Counted from the stretch's first letter, positions 44,201 through 57,557 are shown. The stretch is DNA of 64,000 nt from Citrus sinensis (GCF_022201045.2 NC_068558.1:13979501-14043500), one strand, 5' to 3'. Notes: generated from the sequence alone by a model not told the origin. Translations and numbers: made by a program.

Positions 44201-45060
44201 ATTTTTCAACTTTGTTTTCAAATAATTGATAGCAACATCATTAGCACTCGCATTATCAACTATAATAGTCATCACTTTTTCTATACCCCAATCAAGCAAG
44301 CATTTTTCAATAAGGTTGCCGATTAAGTCCCCTTTGTGGCTTGTTATTTGGAAAAAAAATTCAAAATTCTCTTATGCAATTTCCAATTATGATCAACCCA
44401 ATGGGTTGTCATAACATATAATTAAAATTTTGTATGGAAGTCCAAATGTCTGCGGTAATAGAAACTCTATACTTATTTGCAATAAAAATATTTTTGAATG
44501 CCGCCTTCTCAACTAAATACAATTGATCTATATCTCTTACAAGTGTTCCCTTAGAAGGAGGGCCAAATCTAGGACAATGTTTGTCGCACAAAAGATGAAA
44601 TCCATAAGACTCTACCTTCCTAAATGAACCCTCATTAAGAATAAAATACATACCCATATTCTTCCTACAATCCTCCTGACCAAACTTTCCAGCAAGCCCC
44701 AACCCAATACCATACACAATATTCCCAATGCCACTACCACTTGCCATATTAGACTTTTTTTTTCTTATCACGGAAGCGAGCTAGTTTAACTTGAGTCACA
44801 TCATCTAAAGTAGCCCAATATTTTTCACATTGTTCTCTTAAGTGAGTCCACAAATTAAAAGTCTCATTAAACTTACTATCACACTTATACTACTTCCCAC
44901 AATATTTGCACTTACATGTCCTATTCACTTAATCTTTGATATAATGAGGCCAAACTTTTGAACCCCTTTCATTGTCATGAAGACGACCACCCCTTGTTTT
45001 AGATTTCTTACTTTTAGGTTCTAGAAAATCATCCATCAATGTTTCTCCATCTTCTATGAT
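41274..45060 (-). pseudogene. hAT transposase (RICESLEEPER/BED type), broken
   Basis: Minus-strand pieces in order. A BED-like zinc finger with CKYCGK and HLREQC near 44945-44830. The DNA-binding/linker segment ending SITADIWTSIQNFNYML at 44409. CCAHIFNIIVTEGLKEM...IMYVRSSGLRL near 44150-44037. After the solo LTR, FKSCVEREKIEY and RNSTYTMLSRAIHFQKAFESLEEEE near 42560-42440. Then the C-terminal dimerisation region KDVLEIHVSTVASEFAFSAGGRVV near 41540-41450. Frameshifts and stops separate the blocks, so no active transposase is encoded. Confidence 0.8.
42570..44036 (+). repeat. Solo LTR (gypsy-2 family) inside the hAT transposase
   Basis: Begins TGATAACTCTATGAAATGAG at 42570 and ends ctacaaca at 44036 (1467 bp), matching the LTR at 53340-54802 in reverse complement. 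The coding sequence of hAT reads across the gap (RLH / KFKSC). tgcaa follows the LTR at 44037-44041, and a decayed t(gc)aa precedes it. There is no internal region, so it formed by recombination between two LTRs. Confidence 0.78.
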
Positions 45061-45605
45061 ATTATTCACATTGGAATTATCTTCCATGTTGAGAACTTCT
45101 ATAATTCATGAAGATTAAAAAAAATTAGTTATGGAATCAATTAATCAAATAAATTATCATCAATTATACCAAAATCCATTTTAACTTTTGACTAAAATAA
45201 AATAAAATTGTAGCAAGAAAAATAAAATCAAAACATACCCTTATGTTTTGATTTTTAAAATTATGAATATGAGACTTGAGAATGAGCGATTGAGATTGAA
45301 AGAGTTGAGAATGATAGGAGGCACTTGAGGTGGAGGCAGCTGTTAGGTTTTTGTGTTTTTGTTTTTATAATAAGAAGTATGCTATTGTGTATGAAAGTGT
45401 ACATTTCTTCTGTTAATAATCCAATAATAAATTGACACATCATATGTCTTAAAGCTTTTAAAATTTTATGGATTGGATAGGTTTGCTGAAATCCAAATTG
45501 AGTGATATCGGTTTGCAATCCAATAAACCGAAACTAGTTTTTTTACTAATGAAACCGATCCAAATGGTCGGTTTGGATATGTTCAGTTAAAATATGCCCA
45601 CCTGT

Positions 45606-46693
45606 AATAGAACCTTAAATTCTATCAAGCTGTAGTTTCTTATAGCTTTAGGATGGTTAAGGAAGACCATTGTGTGTACATTAAGAGATATAAAGACGCT
45701 TTTGCGATATTTACTTTGTATGTGGACGATATATTATTGGTAGCAAATAGTAAAGAGTTTGTCAAAATTATTAAAGATTGGCTACATTCAAATTTTGACA
45801 AGAAAGATATCGGCGAAGCAACATATATCTTAGGGGTCAAAATTTTTAAGGATCGTTCAAGAAAATTTATGGCTCTGTCACAAGAGTCTTACATTAAGAA
45901 GATCATTGAAAGATTCAATGTGGCTGATTGTAAGCACAAGGATACCCCTATAGCTAAAGGACAATCTCTTAGTCTCGATATGTGCCCTAAGACTCCTCAA
46001 GAAAAGGAAAGAATAATTAGAGTTCCTTAGGCAAATGCCATTGGAAGTCTTAAGTGAGTCATAATGTGTACAAGGCTTGATATTAGTTATGTTATAGGAC
46101 TAGTAAGTAGATACCAGTCTAATCCTGGTTAGAAGCATTGGAGTGCTGTTAAAAGGATTTTAACATATCTCAAATGCACTGCAAATTATTGTTTATGCTA
46201 TCAAGGAGGTGGTTTGCGGCTTGTTGGATATTCAGACGCCGACTAGGGTGGTGATTTGGATTAGCACAAATCGGCTTCAAGATATGTATTCTTGCTAAAC
46301 AGAGGAACAATTACATGGAGTAGCAAGAAACAAACATGCATGACTTAATCAACGATGGAAGCCGAATATATTGCATGTTCTGCAGCAGTGCAAGAAGTTA
46401 TGTGACTTAAGAGATTTATAGAGGACTTAGAGATTAATATTAACAATGATAATCTAGTGACTATCTATTGTGACAATCAAGCTACTATCTTTTTCTCTAA
46501 TAATGCTAAATACCATACCAAATCGAAACACATTGAGACTAAATACAATTTTGTAAGAGATATTTTGGCAAAGAAAGAAGTAGCCATACAATATATATCT
46601 ACACATAGCATGATAGCTGATCCACTTACCAAAGCTGTAATAAGGGATGTATTTGCCTCTTATGCTAAATCATTGGGGCTGCGTAGATTATAA
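45606..46693 (+). pseudogene. Ty1/copia polyprotein relic, 3' part (reverse transcriptase end and RNase H)
   Basis: Resumes with NLKFYQAVVSYSF..DHCVYIKR, then LYVDDILLVAN (catalytic YVDD, near 45720) and the reverse transcriptase thumb to 46030. RNase H follows, with LVGYSDAD, TMEAEYIACSAA, YCDNQATIFFSNN and HTKSKHIETKYNF, ending ASYAKSLGLRRL at 46690. Several stops interrupt it (near 46028, 46244, 46342). About 50 residues between the two copia halves are missing, so part was deleted before or after hAT insertion. Confidence 0.82.
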
Positions 46694-47650
46694 ATTACTA
46701 TTATTAAGATGTACTTATTTGTTATAAACATTTTCATTGCATAAGTTGTTTGAAAATGTAATAGTATCTCTTATTTCAATTTATTCCATGAAAGACATAA
46801 TTACACATATATAAGAGTATGTCGTCAAGTCCAGACTAGTTTTCTTACACAAGTAGTCACCTCAATTGCTTTAAGAGCAAGCTGAGATGAGACAAGTAGA
46901 ATAATAAAATAATGTTTTTGTTTGAGAGCCAAATAAAAAGCGTTATTCTACAAGTTTTGTCGCCTTGACTAGAATCAAGAGGTCTCACACGATTTTTTAT
47001 TATAGACTGACTATGATATACCCCACCATCATGGAGACTTGATTGAAGTCAGATGTGAGATCTTACTTTTTACGCTAGAGGAGAGCATTCATTCTAAAAG
47101 AGTGACTGGACTAAGATCCATAGACCTAAAATGGAAGATTTACTGTAACACGTGCACCATACCACGTGTGCTTGGTAACCAAAATGGAAAATAAAAGAAT
47201 CTTTCATCTTTCTCATTGTGTAAAAAGTCAATCCCAGTATCCTTATGACTATCAACTATGTTTTTGAGATCTCATAGTGGTGTCTGCTACTTTAGTATGT
47301 TATCTATGACCTTGACATTATTCGGTCTATGAAACATGACTAGGAAAGCGACTATTCTGAATTGATGAGCATGAGTGTGATAAGAAGATTTAATTTTTTT
47401 TATTTGATTCACTGGTTGACCAATTGTATAATATCTTTGGGATATTACAATTATGAATACATAAAGAGATTGTGCAATTTTAGCATACTAATGAGATTTA
47501 GTATGCTTGAGTATTAAAATAAATTAAATCTAGGATACAATGAACATATTTTTAAATTCTCTTGCATACGATTGCAATTGAGACATCTCTTGCCTGAGTT
47601 AGCAATCGAGATATGTTTTTGACTCACCAAATGAGTTTTTGGATATGTTC
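46694..47650 (+). other. Copia 3' region, possibly with a degraded LTR
   Basis: A purine-rich aaaatggaagat near 47127 could be the copia polypurine tract, with LTR-like DNA following to about 47650. acacgtg (47157-ish) and cacgtgt nearby form a short hairpin. No matching 5' LTR is in the window, so the call is weak. Confidence 0.3.
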
Positions 47651-47654
47651 ATGG

Positions 47655-50600
47655 TCACATGATATATCTACTTGTATGATTAAAGATATATGGATGTATG
47701 TAATGCTTAACCTTGTGCCCATTAACCTTGAATTCGTGGCCTGTTTGTTCATCTAAAAGATCAACAGCTCTATGAGGGTAGGATTTTAACAGCTTAAACG
47801 GGCCAGACCATCGTGACTTGAGCTTTCCCGGAAACAATCTTAGTCTTGTATTGTGGAGCAACACTAATTGACCAGGGGTGAACTTCCTGTGTTGAATATG
47901 CTTGTCACGCCAGTGTTTTGTTCTCTCTTTATAAATTCTTGCATTTTCATATGAAAATAGCCTTAATTCATCAAGCTCACAAAGTTGAAGCTTCATTTGT
48001 TCTGCTGCAGCATGAATGTCCCAATTTAGTTTCTTCAGTACCCAGTGTGCTTTATGCTCTAGCTCTAGGGGCAAATGACAAGCCTTGCCATAAACAATTC
48101 GGTAAGGAGACATGCCGAGTGGGGTTTTGTATGCTGTTCTATAGGCCCATAAAGAGTCATGCAAATGTAAAGACCAATCATTCCTTGTTGGGTTCACCAC
48201 TTTTTCTAAGATCTTTTTAATTTCTCTGTTGGACACTTCAGCCTGACCATTGGCTTGTGGGTGATATGCTGTTGCTATCTTGTGTCGGACTCCATATTTC
48301 ATCATTGCTGCAGCAAAGATTTTGTTGCAAAAATGTGCACCTTCATCACTAATTATTGCTCTAGGAGTGCCAAACCTGGAGAAACCATTTTTTTGAAGAA
48401 AGGTCACCACAGTTTAGCATCATTGGTAGGTAATGCTGTAGATTATGTCTCCAAGTGGGTGGAAGTAATCTACAGCAACAAGGATATATAAGTTCCCAAA
48501 GGATGGGGGAAAAGGTCCTATGAAATCTATTCCTCAAACTTCAAAAACTTCCACTTCCAGTATGTTGGTCAATGGCATCTCATGTTTGCTAGTTATGTTC
48601 CCTGTCCTTTGACACCTGTCACAACATTTAACAAATTCATAAGCATCTTTAAAAATAGTGGGCCAATAATAACTTGATTGCATAACTTTGACAGCTGTTC
48701 TGTGACCACCAAAATGTCTTCCATATGCTGCAGCATGACATGATTCCAGTATATGAGGTATTTCTTCTGCTGCAACACATTTTCTTATTACTTGATCTGA
48801 GCATAGCTTATATAAATGTGGGCCATCCCACTGGTAGCTTCTAACATCATGAAGAAATTTTTTTTTTCTCTTGAAACTTCAGCTCAGGTGGTAGTAACCC
48901 ACTTACTAGATAGTTAACAAAGTCTGCATACCATGGAGATGCTGACTGCTGCAGTATTTGTGCTTGCTGTATTACCAACAGCTGTTCATGAGGAAAAGTT
49001 TTAGTGATGCCCTTCCTTGTCAATGTACTAGTGTCTGCTTCCAACCGTGACAAGTGGTCTGCCACTTGATTCTCAGCCCCTTTTCTATCTTTAATTTCCA
49101 GATCAAATTCTTGAAGCAATAAGATCCATTTGATTAGTCTTGGTTTGGCATCCTTCTTTGAAATTAAATATTTGATGGTTGCATGGTCTGTGTAAACAGT
49201 TACTTTAGTACCTACCAGGTAAGCTCTGAATTTGTCAAAAGTAAAAACTATTGTTAGCAATTCTTTCTCTGTAGTGGTGTAATTGATCTGAGTTGGAGTG
49301 AAAGTTTTGCTTGCATAGTATATGGAATGAAAAACCTTATCATTTCTTTGCCCTAATACTACTCCCACAGAATGATCACTATCATCACACATCAATTCAA
49401 ATGGTAAATTCCAATATGGAGATATAACTACTGGAGCAGTGATAAGGATTTTCTTTAATTCGCCAAATGCTTGAAGGCATTCTTTGTCAAAGTGAAATGG
49501 TTTGTCATGCTCCAGCAATGAACATAGAGGCTTGTCTACTTTGGAAAAATCCTTAATGAATCTTCTGTAGAATCCAGCATGACCCAGAAAACTCCTAATA
49601 CCCTTTACTGAAGTTGGGGGTGGCAGTTTATCTATTACCTCTATCTTGGCTTTATCTACCTCAATACTATTCTTGGATATTCTTGTGACCCAGCACTATT
49701 CCTTGCACCATCAAATGACACTTCTCCCAATTGAGTACTAGGTTGGTCATCTCACATCTTTTAAGAACTTCTTCCAAGTTGTGTAAACAATTACTATATG
49801 TTTCTCCAAAAACTGAGAAATCATCCATGAAAATTTCCAAAGTCTGCTCTACCATATCAGAAAATATAGACATCATGCATCTGTGAAAAGTTACTGGAGC
49901 ATTGCATAGCCCAAATGGCATTTTTCTGAAGGCAAATGTTCCATAAGGACAAGTAAATGTAGTCTTCTCTTGATCCTCTGGTGCTATAACAATCTGGTTG
50001 TAGCCTGAATACCTATCTAAGAAACAGTAGTATTGCTTTCCAGCAAGTCTGTCCAGTATCTGATCTATAAATGGAAGTGGGAAATGGTATTTTATTGTGG
50101 CTTTGTTGAGCTTCCTATAATCCATACACACTCTCCATCCAGTCACTGTCCTTGTAGGAATAAGTTCATTCTTCTCATTAGCCATTACTGTTATCCCTCA
50201 TTTCTTTGGAAAACAATGAACTAGGCTTACCCATGAATTGTCTGATATTGGGTATATGATTCCAACATCTAACCATTTGATGATTTCATTCTTCACCGCT
50301 TCTTTCATAATAGGATTCAGCCTTCTCTGGTGCTCCACCGAATTGCTGGAATAGTCTTCTAACAGGATCTTATGCATACAGATTGATGGGCTGATACCCT
50401 TTATATCTGCCATGGTCTAGCCAATTGCCCTTATGTATTTTCCCAGCAAGTCTACTAGGCTTTGTTCTTGACTTGCATCCAAAGTAGAAGAAATGATTAC
50501 AGGGAGTGTGTTGTTTTGACCAAGATAAGTATACTTTAAATGTGAAGGTAACAGTTTTAATTCAAAACTAGGAGGTGATTCAATAGATGGTAAAGTTGTT

Positions 50601-53124
50601 TTTACTTCCCTGTCTGAAAGATTCAGGTGTTCAATAACCCTGTTGTGCCTATTAGATTGCTGTTTTTCTATGCAATCTGTTTGAATTTCTGCAACATCTT
50701 CCTCTTCAATCTCTTCAAAGGTGGTGACTTTGTTAAGTACATTACTGCAGCATCTGTCCATTCTATCTGCTACAACAAGATCCACTACACTTAGGAAATT
50801 GCACTCTTCTATTTCATCAGGGTTTCTCATAGCCTCTAGTACATTAAATGTGACTTGCTGATCATTCACTCTTATGGCCAGCTCTCATTTCTGCACATCT
50901 ATCAGAGTCTTTCCAATTGCTAGAAAAGGTCTGCCAAGTATAATGGGTACCTCTTTGTCAGCTTCAAAGTCCAGCACAATGAAATCTACTGGAAAAATGA
51001 ATTTATCAACCTTCACCAGTACATCCTCTATCTTTCCTTCAGGATATGCATGAAATCTGTGAGCTAATTGCAGAGTGACAATTGTTGGTCTGCACTCCCC
51101 TACTCCAAGCTGCTTAAATACAGATAATGACATCAAGTTAATACTAGCTCCCAAATCACAGAGTGCTCTGCCAGCATACCTATTCCCTATTGAGTAGGGT
51201 ATTGTAAAACTCACTGGATCTTTCAATTTTGTGAGAATTTTACTCTGAAGCATATGACTGCTTTCTTGTGTTAGAGCAACAGTTTCAAACTCTCCCAGCC
51301 TTCTTTTTCGTGCCAAGATATCTTTTAGAAATTTCACATAATTTGGTATTTGCTCCAAAGTTTCCACAAAAGGTATGTTTATGTGCAATTGCTTCAGCAC
51401 TTCTAGGAATTTGCTGAACTGCTTGTCTTGTTTTTGCTTCTGGAAGCTTTGAGGGAAGGGTGGTGGATGTCTAAACTGCTGGTTAGATTCAGGAGGTACC
51501 AAACTCTGTTTGTTTAAGTTGGTGCAGGTTGTGGCTACTGGTGTTGTAACTTTTTTTTTCAGCAAGATCTGGTTGAATTTCTTTTGCAGTTACTGTAACT
51601 GGGTCCCTTGCATCAGTGTCTTGATGGGGAGTCTGCTGTAACATGCTTCCCTTTTGAATTGGTTTTTGAGCTAAATTGTATTCCATCCCATTTTTGGTCA
51701 CCTCAACTGGGATATCAACATGCTTTCCAGATCTCAGACTAATCACTTTGCAGTGTTCTTTGCTCTTTCTCCTAGGATCTTCTGTGTTGCTTGGTAAGCT
51801 TCCTTGAGTTCTACTGCTCATTGCTGTAGCTAATTGTCCCATTTGGTTCTCAAGATTTCTAAAGGACACAACTTGACTCTGCACAATTGCTTTATTCTTT
51901 GCAATGTACTCCTTGATTAACACTTCCAATGAAGTGATTGGATCCTGACTGATATGTTTTTGCCCTTGACTTTGTTGATGAAAACCAGGTGGTTGTGGTT
52001 GTGTGTTTCTACTTAGTCCATTCAATGCTGGAGCATTTCGATTCTGATTACTCCATGAGAAATTTGGGTGTTGCTTCCAGCCTGGGTTGTAAGTATTTGA
52101 ATATGGGTTGTTCTGAGGTTGTCGATTGAAGTTACCCACATAATTTACTGAGGATGGATTTCCAGGACAATTATCAAAATCATGTTATTTACCACAGTAG
52201 ACACAAGAAAGTTCAGTAACTTGCTTTACTGTTGCTGGAGCAGCTGTCATGGCTTTTACCATGTTAGTCAATGAAGTTACTGAGCTGATAAGGCTGTAAT
52301 TGCATAAATGCTATGTACCCCTGCTGATCCTCTTGCTACTGGTTGCCTAGCTGAAGGCCACTGGTAATTATTATTGGCAATTCTTTCCAAAATTTCATAA
52401 GCTTCAGTGTAGGATTTGGATAACAGAGCTCCATTTGCTGAAGCATCCACCATTAACCTTGTACTTGGATTCAACCTATTATAGAAAGTTTCCAATTGAA
52501 TGCAACAAGGAATACTATAATGAGGACACCTTCTGAGCAAGTCCTTGAACCTTTCCCAAGCCTCATACAAACTCTCATCTTCTAGTTGATGGAAGGAGGT
52601 AATCTCATTTCGTAATTTTGCATTTTTTTCGGTGGAAAATATTTCATTAGGAATTTATCAGCCAGTTCATTTCATGTAGTGATGGAATAAGATGGTAATG
52701 AATTTAACCATGCTCTTGCTCGATCTCTTAAGGAATAAGGAAAGAGCCTCAGCCTTAAGGCATCTTGCGTTGCTCCAGCAATCTTGAAAGCATCACTTAC
52801 TTCCAAGAATAATTTAAGATGGAGATGAGGGTCTTCATTTGGCAATCCATTGAATTGCCCAACTGTTTGCAACATTTGAAACATCATTGGTTTTAACTCA
52901 AAGTTGGCAGCATCTACTTCAGGTCTGATGATGCCAGGATGGACAACTTGAGGAGTTAGTCCAGCATAATCTCTTATAACTTTATCTCTGTCATCAGCCA
53001 TGTAAATAATATTGTTGTTGCCTGGCTGTCTCCCGTTAGCATGTTCATTATGCTCTTGTTGAATGTTGGCTGGTTGTAAAGGCCCGTAAGGGTTCAAATT
53101 TCCCTCATCTTGCAAATTATTCAT
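47655..53124 (-). pseudogene. Gag-pol of gypsy-2, multiply broken
   Basis: Gag: MNNLQDEGN start (53124), ELKPMMFQMLQTVGQFNGLP, LRLFPYSLRDRARAWL, then YEAWERFKDLLRRCPHY. The CCHC knuckle C-x2-C-x4-H-x4-C is near 52205-52165, with an in-frame stop just before the His. NPYSNTYNPGWKQHPNFSW follows. Protease: CDLGASINLMSLSVF (near 51155). Reverse transcriptase 50185-49667 with [10 protein letters not shown]. RNase H 49518-48847. Integrase remnants 48778-48593 and 48410-47655, with ISDEGAHF and [10 protein letters not shown]. The protein is clearly related to, but distinct from, the element at 14492. At least eight frame breaks separate the pieces. Confidence 0.88.
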
Positions 53125-53315
53125 GTCTGAAACAATCTTTGAATTTCTTTGTTCTCTTCACAATCTCCTGATAGTCCTTTCAATCTCAGGATCGAATTAA
53201 AATATCACAGATCTGTCCTTGAGCATACACGTACTGATCTGCCAATCAATAAAATGAATCAAGTTTAGTTTAGTGCTATCACGATTTACTTTACACTTAA
53301 AAAATAAACAATCTA

Positions 53316-53333
53316 TCCTCGGCAACGGCGCCA
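53316..53333 (-). other. Primer-binding site of gypsy-2 (tRNA-Asp)
   Basis: On the minus strand TGGCGCCGTTGCCGAGGA, one mismatch from the site in the young element, 6 nt from the LTR end. Confirms the element's orientation. Confidence 0.8.
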
Positions 53334-53339
53334 AAAACT

Positions 53340-54802
53340 TGTTGGTTGATTTATATAATCAATTATTATCAATGCCAATGTGCAAATATACACAACAAGT
53401 AATAAAGTGATGAGTGTTCAAGATCGTCTCCACAGGGATTGATGTTTACTCAAAATGCTAAAGCAATCGCAATAATGCAAGTCAACTAAAGACCGAAACA
53501 AATAATTGCCAAATAATTCTATCATAACTAATAATTACGAGAGATGGAAATAAAACAATACCGTAATAAAATAAACTAAGTTAAATGTGTCTAAGGTTCA
53601 ATTGAGAATATAGTAGTTGAATGATCAAACTCTCCTAATGGGGTGACTGTTGATTACCGAATTAGCACCAGTTGTTATAATAAGTGCTGTAGCACTGGGC
53701 AGAACCAATCTGCATCCGCAACTATCGCATGTTGAAAATCTCATACCTTTAAATCTACTAACAATGACCAGTTGCTTATAAATTTAATGTATGGCTTTAT
53801 GATCTTTAATCTCTCTACCCTACAAGGTGAACACCTATTTCTATGATATCACAAATCTTAATTCAAGTATTCCCTTTATGGGATTTAAGTTAATCTAATC
53901 CAGGAAACTCGATTTAAGAACAAGTAATACTCTAATAATATCCGCTAAGACATGCCCTTTTGCTGCTCTATCTTAACTGAAACTATTAAATGGGTGGTCA
54001 ACCGAAATAACAGTTATATTCATAAAAACTATTAGAGTATAATGCTACAGCATTATCATAACAACATATAAGAACAGTCAAGACCCCATTGGATTATTTG
54101 TCACTCAACTACAAGTAAATTCAGTTCATATTCTGAATGAGAAAAGTAAACATAAATATTCTGATCACAGAATACATCCAATCAATTAAAGGAAGAAAGA
54201 TAATATGAGTTGAGCACGATGAAAGACTAATGATCCTCCTCGGTTCTTCAATGATGCCGAACAACACTCCTTAATCTTGATCTTCTTATTCTTCTTGCCT
54301 TTGTAATTGTTTTTGGATGATAATTCCTCTCCGCTTTCTATGTGGTGCATGCTTCCTTTATATATTGCAAATTAGGTTAAAACCAAAGTCTATGGGCGTG
54401 CATGTGTTTAAATTAGGAAACATGCAGATCGTGATTTAATTGCTGACCCGCGCTTATATTTTTTCCCGCATTGCTCCCAGATTGCTACAACACTGGTTGC
54501 TCTAACATTTGCAACAGCACTGTATTATTTCCGATTGTGCTTTTCTTCTTTTGTGGCCATCTTCTTTTCTCCTCTTTCTCATCTAATGTCTCCACATCCT
54601 TTCATGAATTTAAAACCTACAAATTAAAATATGTTTTTAGCACAAATTTCTATGATTCAAGCAAAACTTGTTAAAACTCAACTAAAATGAATGTTTATGC
54701 AAAAGGTCACCAAAATGTAATCAAAACACATTATTTGCTTTCTAAATGGCCTTTATTCACATCTAGAATAGATGTAATAACTCTCATTTCCGAGAGTTAT
54801 CA
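53340..54802 (-). repeat. 5' LTR of gypsy-2
   Basis: Minus-strand reading starts TGATAACTCTCGGAAATGAG at 54802 and ends ...ATCAACCAACA at 53340 (1463 bp). The tip itself folds back (gataactct / agagttat). Short gctgtagca-type words are scattered in it and its relatives. It matches the solo LTR at 42570-44036. Confidence 0.82.
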
Positions 54803-54991
54803 GTCCCCTTAAAATAATCCAGATCAGTCATTTGCATAAAAATATATCATGAGCGGTTAGGTGGAGGATGCTGATTTGTTAGAAAATAATTGTTTTTAAC
54901 TCTTGCGATTGTCTGCAGTCTGCACCCTGCACTCTTGTTCCAAAACCAATACAAAGCTGTAGCAATCTTAAGAGGATTTGTGGAACAAAAG

Positions 54992-56450
54992 ATGGCCAAG
55001 ATTGGAGGTTCTCTGCTTGTTCCTTGTGTTCAAGAGTTGGTCAAGAATCCTATGTTAGTTGTCCCTCCTAGATACATACGTCCAGATGAAGATTCACCAC
55101 TCAATTCTGATGATGCTTTGATTTCATAGATACCAGTTATTGACATGCAGAGCTTGCTTTATGAAGAATCAATGGATTCTGAGTTAGCCAAGCTCGACTT
55201 CGCATGCAAAGAATGGGGTTTTTTCCAGGTAAAATGCTTTAGCAGAGTTAGAAAGATTTTTCATGCTTGTCTGTGATTTAAAAATCATGAAATCTGCAAA
55301 AATCTCAGTCACAAAATATCTATTTTTGAAACCCAGTTTCCATTGATTTAGCATGTCATGATTTCAAAATTTCCCATCTAGTCCTTTTGCTGCTTTCAGT
55401 GCTTCTAGGACCGCAGCTTGTGAAATGTCAAGGAAGTTGTCTCTTGTTTTATTGTACAATTTATGAGGCAATATGAAAAGAAAACACTCACCATTTATTT
55501 TTCTGAAACCCAGATTCCATTGATATATTTGTTTTTGACTTTATTTATTACTTTAGCTTTCCATATAGCCATAGATTTGTTAGTATAATTTGTATTAAAA
55601 GATGCCCATGACAAATTTCACCTATTTTGTCTCAATAGCTTTTGGTAGCTTATGAAAAAATATGCTTCTGTCAATATGTGATAAAAGATATAATTAATTG
55701 TATAAGACTCCCACAGATTATTAGCTGTTCTAGAATATTCAAATTTCTCCAAAACTATGAGTAAAAAACACTTGTAAAAACCAATCATTGATTAGATTTA
55801 TAAACAAAATAAAATTGGTGTTTAATGCAACAACAATGTTTGCAGTTGAAATGTAACAAATGCTTTTAGCCATCAGTAACAACAAATCTTGTCTCTAAAT
55901 CAGTCAAATAAGTTGCAATCTGTCTTCATAAAACGCCTGGACGATTGTGAACCTAGTGGCACGATTATCAAATCTTAGCTGCTTTTCATTCCTGCATAAT
56001 TTCAGCTGGTAAACCATGGAGTAATCTCAGCATTTCTAGAGAAAGTAAAGAAAAAGGTTAAGGGCTTCTTCAATCTGAGCATGGAAGAAAAGAAAAAATA
56101 TTGGCAGCATCCAGGAGATGTAGAAGGATTTGGACAAGCCTTTGTTGTATCTGAGGAACAAAAGCTTGATTGGGCTGGCATTTTCTCGATGATCACTCTT
56201 CCAGTTCATCAGAGGAAGCCACACTTATTTCCTAAGCTCCCTCCTTCCCTCAGGTTTTCTCTGTTTGTGCTTGATATGGATTTGCAAGCAAAAAGTGAAA
56301 ATTAAACCTTCTATGATTCTATATAATGTTTTACCTTCTTTTTTCTTGTAGAGACACCTTGGAAGTTTACTCAATGGGAGCCAGTTTGCCAGTGAGCTTA
56401 GGGGAAAATCTCACCTGGATGACCTGAGAATTCAACATGGTCGAGGCTAG
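54992..56450 (+). pseudogene. SRG1-like dioxygenase, copy F (nonsense plus internal deletion)
   Basis: Exon 1 starts at 54992 with an N-terminus nearly identical to copy C, but codon 46 is TAG (55127-55129) where C has CAG. Exon 2, 56006-56253, is open and has a normal GT donor. Exon 3 starts at 56352 and after about 30 bases (EVYSMG) is fused directly to the last part of exon 4 (near 56382), ending TAG 56448-56450. Everything in between, including both iron-binding histidines, the Asp and the RxS motif, is deleted. It is the duplicate of copy C, with gypsy-2 inserted in its upstream flank. Confidence 0.87.
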
Positions 56451-57557
56451 TACAATTATTTTGGATAATTACAGATTTGCGCTAGGAATTTTCTGATGAT
56501 AATTGTGCTTATTTTGGATAAGTGTCTTTCATTTTTGGAATAGAATTTTTGCAGGCTTGTCATGTTTTTATAATATTTCAAGAACTATTTCACTTGCTTT
56601 CGGAGTTAAAGATGATTCAAATATGATATTAAATACTTAAGCATGCTATAACCTTTTATTCACATCCTTATCAACAATATACTTTGTTGCAATGTCACTG
56701 AAGTTGAATATATAACAACATGCTTGGGTTATATGTAGTCATTTGGCTTAACCATCCGTCACATTAAGCAGATTGTTGTGATAATGTGTTTTGCATGTTG
56801 TTAAAATAAGTAGTTTTTACCGAAAATATTCAGAGCAATAAATTGTAAAAAAATTTGTATTACTTGTAGCAACATTGTTCGAACATATCTTAAATGTTCT
56901 ATAGCACACATTGCATGAGTACATAAGTTGTAACTTGTTACCAATAATAATAATAAAAAATAATAATAATAGTAATAATAATTATCAATAACTAAAAATG
57001 AGACAGATGTTACTTTCATAAGTGGAACTTGGATTCACAAGCAAAATATGAGGTTTTAATTGGTTGTTATCAGAAAAAAATATAAAGATAATTAATGCCT
57101 AAATATAAACAGCTATAATTGCATAAATGACTAATCGATTACAATTCGAATCCACTATTTTCTTAATAGTGCACAGTCAATTCCAACACAGCACCAGATT
57201 GCAGCGTGTTAGAAAAAAATTTAGGTAATCATATATATGTTTTAATCAATTATGATAATATGTTCACCCATATATCAAGATTTGAATAGATAAAAAGTAA
57301 TACTCGAGAACCACCAAAGTCCTTTTAACTGCAGACACGCAATGGTGGATTACTCTCACAAGTCAAGAGCAAATGCTGACTAGCTCAAAATAATACATTT
57401 TAAATTGTTGCAATGCTCCGAGACCAATGCCAAGTTGTGAAAGAAAAATAAAAAGGGAAAAAGAAAACAAAACGCAGTATTGAAAATACCTTCACCTTTT
57501 GGGTTGATGACAAGGTGGGCACCACAAATAATTAATTGGCTGATGATTTGTTATCGT
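56451..57557. repeat. Duplicated 3' flank shared with copy C (33068-34200)
   Basis: Collinear with the copy C downstream flank, including the (AAT)n tract (near 56945) and the ttgttatcgttatcaa end at 57549-57563. Small indels and substitutions only. Homology stops there and transposon-like DNA begins. Confidence 0.75.

Larger units (their letters stand above)
40802..45605 (-). mobile_element. Decayed hAT transposon, itself interrupted by a solo LTR
   Basis: The left end reads (tgag)AGGTAGGCAAATTT and the right end, reverse-complemented, (c)AGGTGGGCATATTT, a hAT-type inverted repeat. aatggaac (40794-40801) and aatagaac (45606-45613) flank the ends as an 8-bp duplication with one mismatch. Both lie inside copia reverse transcriptase. 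Subterminal ggtttggat / atccaaacc words occur in opposite orientations. The transposase pseudogene lies inside on the minus strand. Net length without the solo LTR is about 3.3 kb. Confidence 0.68.
47700..54802 (-). mobile_element. Degenerate antisense Athila-type Ty3/gypsy element (gypsy-2), 3' end lost
   Basis: On the minus strand: 5' LTR 54802-53340, tRNA-Asp primer site, gag from 53124, protease, reverse transcriptase, RNase H, integrase and then an abrupt end near 47700 inside the pol C-terminus, against copia-related DNA. No 3' LTR or polypurine tract is present. Many stops and frameshifts make it old and inactive. At its right end it inserted upstream of dioxygenase copy F (…gtcccc, 54803). 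Confidence 0.85.
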
